From: CAZHMN01 sp964533705
Lineage (GTDB): Bacteria > Electryoneota > B3-LCP
DNA length: 10,153 nt
Assembly (NCBI GenBank): GCA_964533705.1
Contig: CAZHMN010000093.1
Span: 1 to 10,153, forward strand
Reading direction: 5' to 3'
The notes under the pieces were generated by a model. It made no database searches. It was given only the letters and a program-made list of their open reading frames with translations, and was not told the origin of the DNA. Numbering within the stretch: the stretch's first letter is position 1; each line of letters starts with the position of its first letter. The position numbers and the translations under genes are program-made. This document shows, piece after piece, positions 6,587 through 10,153 of the stretch.

Positions 6587-7801
6587 CTAATTAAACACGG
6601 ATCGAGCGAAGATTTCCAGCCCCAGAATTTTTAGTCTTTTCGCCCTTCGCCTGATGACTTCAGGGGGAAGCTGATTGGGAAGCAGTGCGGCGCGGGTGTG
6701 CGGTCGTGCTGAGAACTCGTGAACCTTGAAGTGGTCAACTTTCAGTTGGCGGGCGTAGTCCATCGTTTCCTGGAAATGTGCTTCCGTCTCGCCGGGAAAT
6801 CCCACGATGAAATGGGTTCGAAGAATCAGTTTAGGTACTTCCTTGCGAAGGCGAACGAACGCTTCAGCTGCTTGCGCAGTGGTATAGCCTCGATCCATCA
6901 GCGATAAAATCGTCTGTGATCCGCTTTGCACCGGAGCAACAACGTAGGGAAAGCGGCCGGTTTGGAATAGAGGAATAAGGTTATCCAAATCCTTAATTAG
7001 CCATTCGGGATCGAGATTGCGCAGAAAGATCTGGTAATCGCCCGGGCGTTTGAGGAATTCCTTCAGTAGTTCTGCCAGCGTGGTGCCTCTATCCCTGCCG
7101 TAGGAGCCTGATTCGTCCGCGCTAAGGACAACATCCCGGTAGCCTTTGGCTAAACCTTCGTCGAAATCCTTCAGGATGTGTTCGGGATCGCGGGAGAGGA
7201 GCTTGCCCTTGGCGCGCCTCACAGCGCAGAAACTGCAGCGCCCCAGGCAGCCCACGCTGATCTTGACGTAATAAGCCTTATCATCGTAGATATAACGGAA
7301 CTGGCGAAGTCCTCGGGGGAGTTTCCAGGGTGACATCCGGTCAACGGCTTCGACGCCGCGCTTGAGCGTGATCATGGCAGCCCGGAAGCGGTCAATTCTC
7401 TCTTCATCCGGCGGCAGAGTGTTGGCTTCAACTTCCTCGATGGGGATTTGGGCATTGATCAAGTCGTTCAGGGCTCTGAGGTTGCGGGGGATGACTTTCA
7501 GCCCGTCGCTTTTCTCGCCTGCCGCTTCGGGGTTGATAGCGGGAAGGCAGCCCACCAGGCGGATGCGGGCACCGGGTTTCAGGGAGGCCCTCAGATGATC
7601 CAGTGCGCCAAGGCTACTCTTTTCCAGAGCCTCCGTATAACCGCAGGAATTGACCAGGACGAGGTCTGCCTCAGAGGGATTCTCGGTCAACCGCCAGCCG
7701 TTGGCCTGGAAAAAACGCTCCATGCGGGCGCCGTCTAACTGGTTCTCAACGCAGCCCATGGAGCAGATGTGCACGGTTCGGTTTGTAGAAGCTGAGCTCA
7801 A
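6587..7801 (-). CDS. MiaB/RimO/MtaB-like radical SAM methylthiotransferase lacking a TRAM domain
   Basis: A 404-residue protein with methylthiotransferase architecture. The N-terminal UPF0004 domain has Cys17 (SMGCVENQLDG), Cys53 (VNSCGY) and Cys85 (VGCLPA), the three ligands of the auxiliary Fe-S cluster. The radical SAM core has the CxxxCxxC motif GCLGRCSFC (Cys185, 189, 192). Later motifs are APVQSGSQTIL (about 289), FIVGFPGETEAHF (331-343) and FSARPHTRAA. Family members attach methylthio groups to tRNA bases or, for RimO, to ribosomal protein S12. The substrate here is unclear: the post-cluster phrase AVRRAKGKLLSR is nearer to the MtaB/CDKAL1 style than to MiaB. The protein stops soon after the radical SAM core, where the TRAM RNA/substrate-binding domain normally follows. 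The TTG at 7801 is used as start; a GTG nine codons later (7774) would also precede the first cysteine motif. Neither has a clear ribosome-binding site. Confidence 0.85.
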   Translation of the reverse strand: MSSASTNRTVHICSMGCVENQLDGARMERFFQANGWRLTENPSEADLVLVNSCGYTEALEKSSLGALDHLRASLKPGARIRLVGCLPAINPEAAGEKSDGLKVIPRNLRALNDLINAQIPIEEVEANTLPPDEERIDRFRAAMITLKRGVEAVDRMSPWKLPRGLRQFRYIYDDKAYYVKISVGCLGRCSFCAVRRAKGKLLSRDPEHILKDFDEGLAKGYRDVVLSADESGSYGRDRGTTLAELLKEFLKRPGDYQIFLRNLDPEWLIKDLDNLIPLFQTGRFPYVVAPVQSGSQTILSLMDRGYTTAQAAEAFVRLRKEVPKLILRTHFIVGFPGETEAHFQETMDYARQLKVDHFKVHEFSARPHTRAALLPNQLPPEVIRRRAKRLKILGLEIFARSVFN

Positions 7802-7827
7802 GGCACTGTTATCCGTTATTTTACCTT

Positions 7828-7833
7828 ATTATA
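7828..7833 (-). promoter_or_regulatory. Candidate -10 element for the methylthiotransferase gene
   Basis: The minus strand reads TTGTATAATAAGG, containing a perfect TATAAT about 26 bp before the TTG start. No good -35 lies at 17 bp; TTGCAA is present but 20 bp away and inside the hairpin at 7849-7868. The call rests on the -10 alone. Confidence 0.4.
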
Positions 7834-7848
7834 CAATCTAACAATTAA

Positions 7849-7868
7849 TCCGGTTGCAAGCAACCGGA
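7849..7868. terminator. Strong hairpin between the LVIVD protein gene and the methylthiotransferase gene
   Basis: TCCGGTTGC/GCAACCGGA is a perfect 9-bp stem with a 2-base spacer. The T-rich tail is better on the plus side (AATTTTCATTT) than on the minus side (TTAATTGTT). It sits 111 bp past the stop codon of the minus-strand LVIVD gene and just before the next gene's promoter, so a transcription terminator is the likely role. A protein-binding palindrome is the alternative. Confidence 0.5.
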
Positions 7869-7978
7869 ATTTTCATTTAAGATTGTGAAAGCCCCGACGA
7901 TAACAGCGAAGCTTTTGTTTTATTGGATTGCTCCGGGGCGATACAAGAAAAATCTTCGTGGCGAAACGGTTCTCTATG

Positions 7979-10114
7979 TCATTTCAACAGCACCATTTTC
8001 TGACTGGCGCTATACTCCCCTGCCTGCAGCCGTAAGATGTATATCCCCGATGCCAGATTTGATCCATCGAAGAGGAGGGTGTGGGTGCCGGGGGAATACC
8101 AGCCATCCGGTAGGGGCGAGGCATGCCTCGCCCCTACGATTCGCCCGGATATATCGAAGACGTCCAGTTTGACGTAAGAACGCACCGGCAAGGAGAAAGT
8201 GATTTTGGTGGTGGCGTTGAAGGGGTTGGGGTGAGGGGGAAGCAGGGAAATAGTTGTAGGTACAGGTTGTAAGCCACCATCTATTACACCAACGGGTTCC
8301 ATCCAGTAATAGATGCTGAAATCATACCCGTCCGCAACGTAGATATAGGCTGATCCTTGAACAGCCAGATCCAGGGCTCTATACGGTGTATCGTAATAAG
8401 CCAATTCGTTCAGTTCCATGTCGTACATGCGAATCCCTTCATAATCGTTAGCGATGAAAAAATGCCAGTAGTTGCTGTAAATGCTGGCGATATGATCAGG
8501 CGTTACGACAGAATTCATTTCATAAGGCGAAGTAGGATCCCAGACGTTGATTCTTCGAATAATGGTGTCCGCATCAGCTATGGCTACTTCTGCGTATGTT
8601 GCATATTCTACAAAATCAATTGAATTTCCCGATTTCCAAACACCTACTTCAGAAGGGGCGGTTGGATCGGAGACGTCGATAATACGCAGACCGCTATCGG
8701 CATCGGCGATATAAACATAGCTGCCACAGACATCGAGAGAACGTGCATATCCCGGTGTATCATAGTGTCCTACAACAAACAGTGAATCCGGATCAGATAT
8801 ATCGACGATGAATAAGCCCATCGAGGAGGCCGCGATATATCCTTTATTACCCCAGAGGCAGATATCGTAGGAATTGCCCGCAAGGCACAACGTATCTAAG
8901 AGGATCGGATTAACCGGATCGGACACATCGATGGAAGTGATACCGTAGGGACCCACGGCATATACTTGATCGGTCCACTTTGTAACTATGGAATAATAAT
9001 AATAGAATTCTTCAAACTCGCCTACAAGCTGGGGATTATTATTCTGACTGATGTCAATGATTTTCAAAGGATCATTAGAACCGGTGACATAGGCGTAATC
9101 GCCCAATATCGCTACATCCGTTCCCCATTGACGTTCGCCGCATGAGCCAGCTACGATCAGGTCTTCCGGATCGAGTACGTCAACAGTTATTAGACCCGAA
9201 GAACCGTTGGCAGTATAGGCGTATGTGCCCCATATCTTGATGCCAAGCAGTCCATACCCTAAATCGATATAGTCCAGGTAGAAAGGAACAAGGGGATTTG
9301 AAACATCAATGGCGCGGAAATCATAACCCCCTATGAAAGCAACATCACCCACGGCATCGACTGACTTTGTATTTGACATTTGATAGAATCCAGCTTCAAT
9401 CGGCGCCGCCGGATCTGCGATATTAACGATGCGCAATCCTTGCGAGCCGTTTGCGACGTAAGCATAAATCCCTCCAATATCAACTTCATAGGCGTATCCT
9501 GGCAGATCGCAGTGCCCGATTTCGATGGGTGATATGGGATTGGCTATGTCGAGAACGCGCAGACCGGAATCACCATCCGCGACGTAAGCGTAATTGCCAC
9601 TAATTACCACGTCATTTGCTTCTCCAGGAGTGTCGAAGTGGCTAACTTCAAACGGATTTAATGCGTATGAAATATCCACAACCCTCAATCCAGCGGAATC
9701 GGCAGCGACGAATGCATAATTTCCTGAGACAGCTAAGGAATGCGCAAAATCCGGCAGATCAAACGAATTGGTTCTAACCGGAGCATAGGGGTCAGCGACG
9801 TTGATGATCTGCAAGCCTGAATCACCATCTGCCACATAAGCATACACCCAAGATAGAGCAACTCCTCGAGCACTGCCAGGTGTATCGCAATAGGAAACAG
9901 GAATAGGATTTTCAGGATCGTTGATATTGACTAAACGCAATCCGCCCATACCATCGGCGATATATGCGTAACAGCCGGCGATTTCTATGTCGTAAGCATC
10001 ATGCCAGTATAGAATTTCACCAACTTTCACGACATCCAGGCTGTCCTGGGCCAGGGGAAACGACGAGAATATCAGTATCCAGAGAATAGCAGTGCTTAGA
10101 CTTAAGGGCTTCAT
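7979..10114 (-). CDS. Secreted LVIVD-repeat beta-propeller protein with T9SS C-terminal sorting domain
   Basis: A 711-residue secreted protein. It has a Sec signal peptide (MKPLSLSTAILWILIFSSFPLA, cleavage near residue 22) and then about 14 tandem repeats of roughly 42 residues (about 30-600). The repeats follow the pattern GHYDTPGYA...DV.G.YAYVADGDSGLRIIDISDP..P.EV, which is the LVIVD family; the last three are degenerate. Residues 627-711 form a T9SS type A sorting domain: PHPNPFNATTKITFSLP, then KLDVFDISGRIV, FDGSNLASGIYILRLQ and a final KMVLLK. Such domains direct export through the outer membrane and are then usually removed, leaving the protein on the surface or released. LVIVD repeats are thought to fold as propellers; the ligand is unknown. 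The ATG at 10114 has AGGAGG five bases upstream. A 28-bp palindrome lies inside the sorting domain, encoding VGARHASPL from residue 660. Confidence 0.9.
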   Translation of the reverse strand: MKPLSLSTAILWILIFSSFPLAQDSLDVVKVGEILYWHDAYDIEIAGCYAYIADGMGGLRLVNINDPENPIPVSYCDTPGSARGVALSWVYAYVADGDSGLQIINVADPYAPVRTNSFDLPDFAHSLAVSGNYAFVAADSAGLRVVDISYALNPFEVSHFDTPGEANDVVISGNYAYVADGDSGLRVLDIANPISPIEIGHCDLPGYAYEVDIGGIYAYVANGSQGLRIVNIADPAAPIEAGFYQMSNTKSVDAVGDVAFIGGYDFRAIDVSNPLVPFYLDYIDLGYGLLGIKIWGTYAYTANGSSGLITVDVLDPEDLIVAGSCGERQWGTDVAILGDYAYVTGSNDPLKIIDISQNNNPQLVGEFEEFYYYYSIVTKWTDQVYAVGPYGITSIDVSDPVNPILLDTLCLAGNSYDICLWGNKGYIAASSMGLFIVDISDPDSLFVVGHYDTPGYARSLDVCGSYVYIADADSGLRIIDVSDPTAPSEVGVWKSGNSIDFVEYATYAEVAIADADTIIRRINVWDPTSPYEMNSVVTPDHIASIYSNYWHFFIANDYEGIRMYDMELNELAYYDTPYRALDLAVQGSAYIYVADGYDFSIYYWMEPVGVIDGGLQPVPTTISLLPPHPNPFNATTKITFSLPVRSYVKLDVFDISGRIVGARHASPLPDGWYSPGTHTLLFDGSNLASGIYILRLQAGEYSASQKMVLLK
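8110..8137. repeat. 28-bp perfect palindrome inserted in frame in a coding sequence
   Basis: The two arms GTAGGGGCGAGGCA/TGCCTCGCCCCTAC are exact reverse complements with no spacer; the palindrome ends where base 8109 and base 8138 fail to pair. It lies in the T9SS sorting domain of the LVIVD protein, contributing VGARHASPL between GRI and PDGWYSPG, where related domains usually have only a short turn such as VATL. GC-rich palindromes of this type often occur as dispersed, REP-like elements; only one copy is in this window. Confidence 0.75.
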
Positions 10115-10119
10115 GATTG

Positions 10120-10125
10120 CCTCCT
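10120..10125 (-). promoter_or_regulatory. Ribosome binding site of the LVIVD protein gene
   Basis: The minus strand reads AGGAGG followed by CAATC and the ATG at 10114, a canonical site that fixes the start. Only 28 bp further upstream remain in the window, too few to judge the promoter. Confidence 0.8.
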
Positions 10126-10153
10126 TTTAAGGCTAAATTGAAGTCTTATTTCA

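Noticed and set aside
7891..7938. GCCCCG (7891-7896) pairing with CGGGGC over a loop of more than 30 bases downstream of the LVIVD gene
   Set aside because: The stem is only six pairs across a long loop without an adjacent T tract, too weak to call a terminator.
7885..8172. Plus-strand open frame across the end of the LVIVD gene that includes HPVGARHASPL
   Set aside because: The match to the peptide in the real gene is a trivial result of the palindrome reading the same on both strands. There is no start signal or other support.
8640..9960. Periodic repeat of about 126 bp that could be mistaken for a satellite or CRISPR-like array
   Set aside because: The period equals 42 codons and the repeats diverge at synonymous positions. 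It is protein-level LVIVD repetition, with no conserved direct repeat or spacer pattern.

Overview
The window looks like chromosomal DNA from a diderm bacterium of the FCB-like lineages (Bacteroidota relatives or candidate phyla of the Zixibacteria/KSB1/Marinimicrobia kind). Two things suggest this: an LPS-assembly protein LptD, which needs an outer membrane, and a secreted repeat protein ending in a type IX secretion (T9SS) sorting domain. The phylum is inferred from gene style, not shown by a marker gene. There are six protein genes, no RNA genes, no CRISPR array and no recognisable insertion sequence.

Layout: (1) positions 1-1712, minus strand, hold a truncated OPT-family oligopeptide/metal-chelate transporter running off the left edge. 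(2) 1869-4508, minus, is lptD. (3) 4545-6559 is the only plus-strand block. It has two consecutive, separately transcribed genes for paralogous small lipoproteins (4827-5489 and 5797-6501), each with its own promoter and its own rho-independent terminator. (4) 6587-7801, minus, is a MiaB/RimO/MtaB-like radical SAM methylthiotransferase that ends without the usual TRAM domain. (5) 7979-10114, minus, is a 711-residue secreted LVIVD-repeat (beta-propeller) protein with a T9SS C-terminal signal that contains an in-frame 28-bp perfect palindrome.

The most notable signal is regulatory. Both lipoprotein genes have textbook sigma-54 (-24/-12) promoters, TGGCAC-N5-TTGCA. Upstream of each lies a pair of 16-bp imperfect palindromes of the form TGGYTC-N4-GAGCCA. 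The geometry is the same in both: 24 bp between palindrome centres, and 81.5 bp from the proximal centre to the first G of the -24 GG. This is the layout expected for a sigma-54 enhancer-binding activator, so the two lipoproteins probably form a small co-regulated set controlled by an activator encoded elsewhere. The lipoproteins share a C-terminal domain that looks ZU5-like; their function is unknown.
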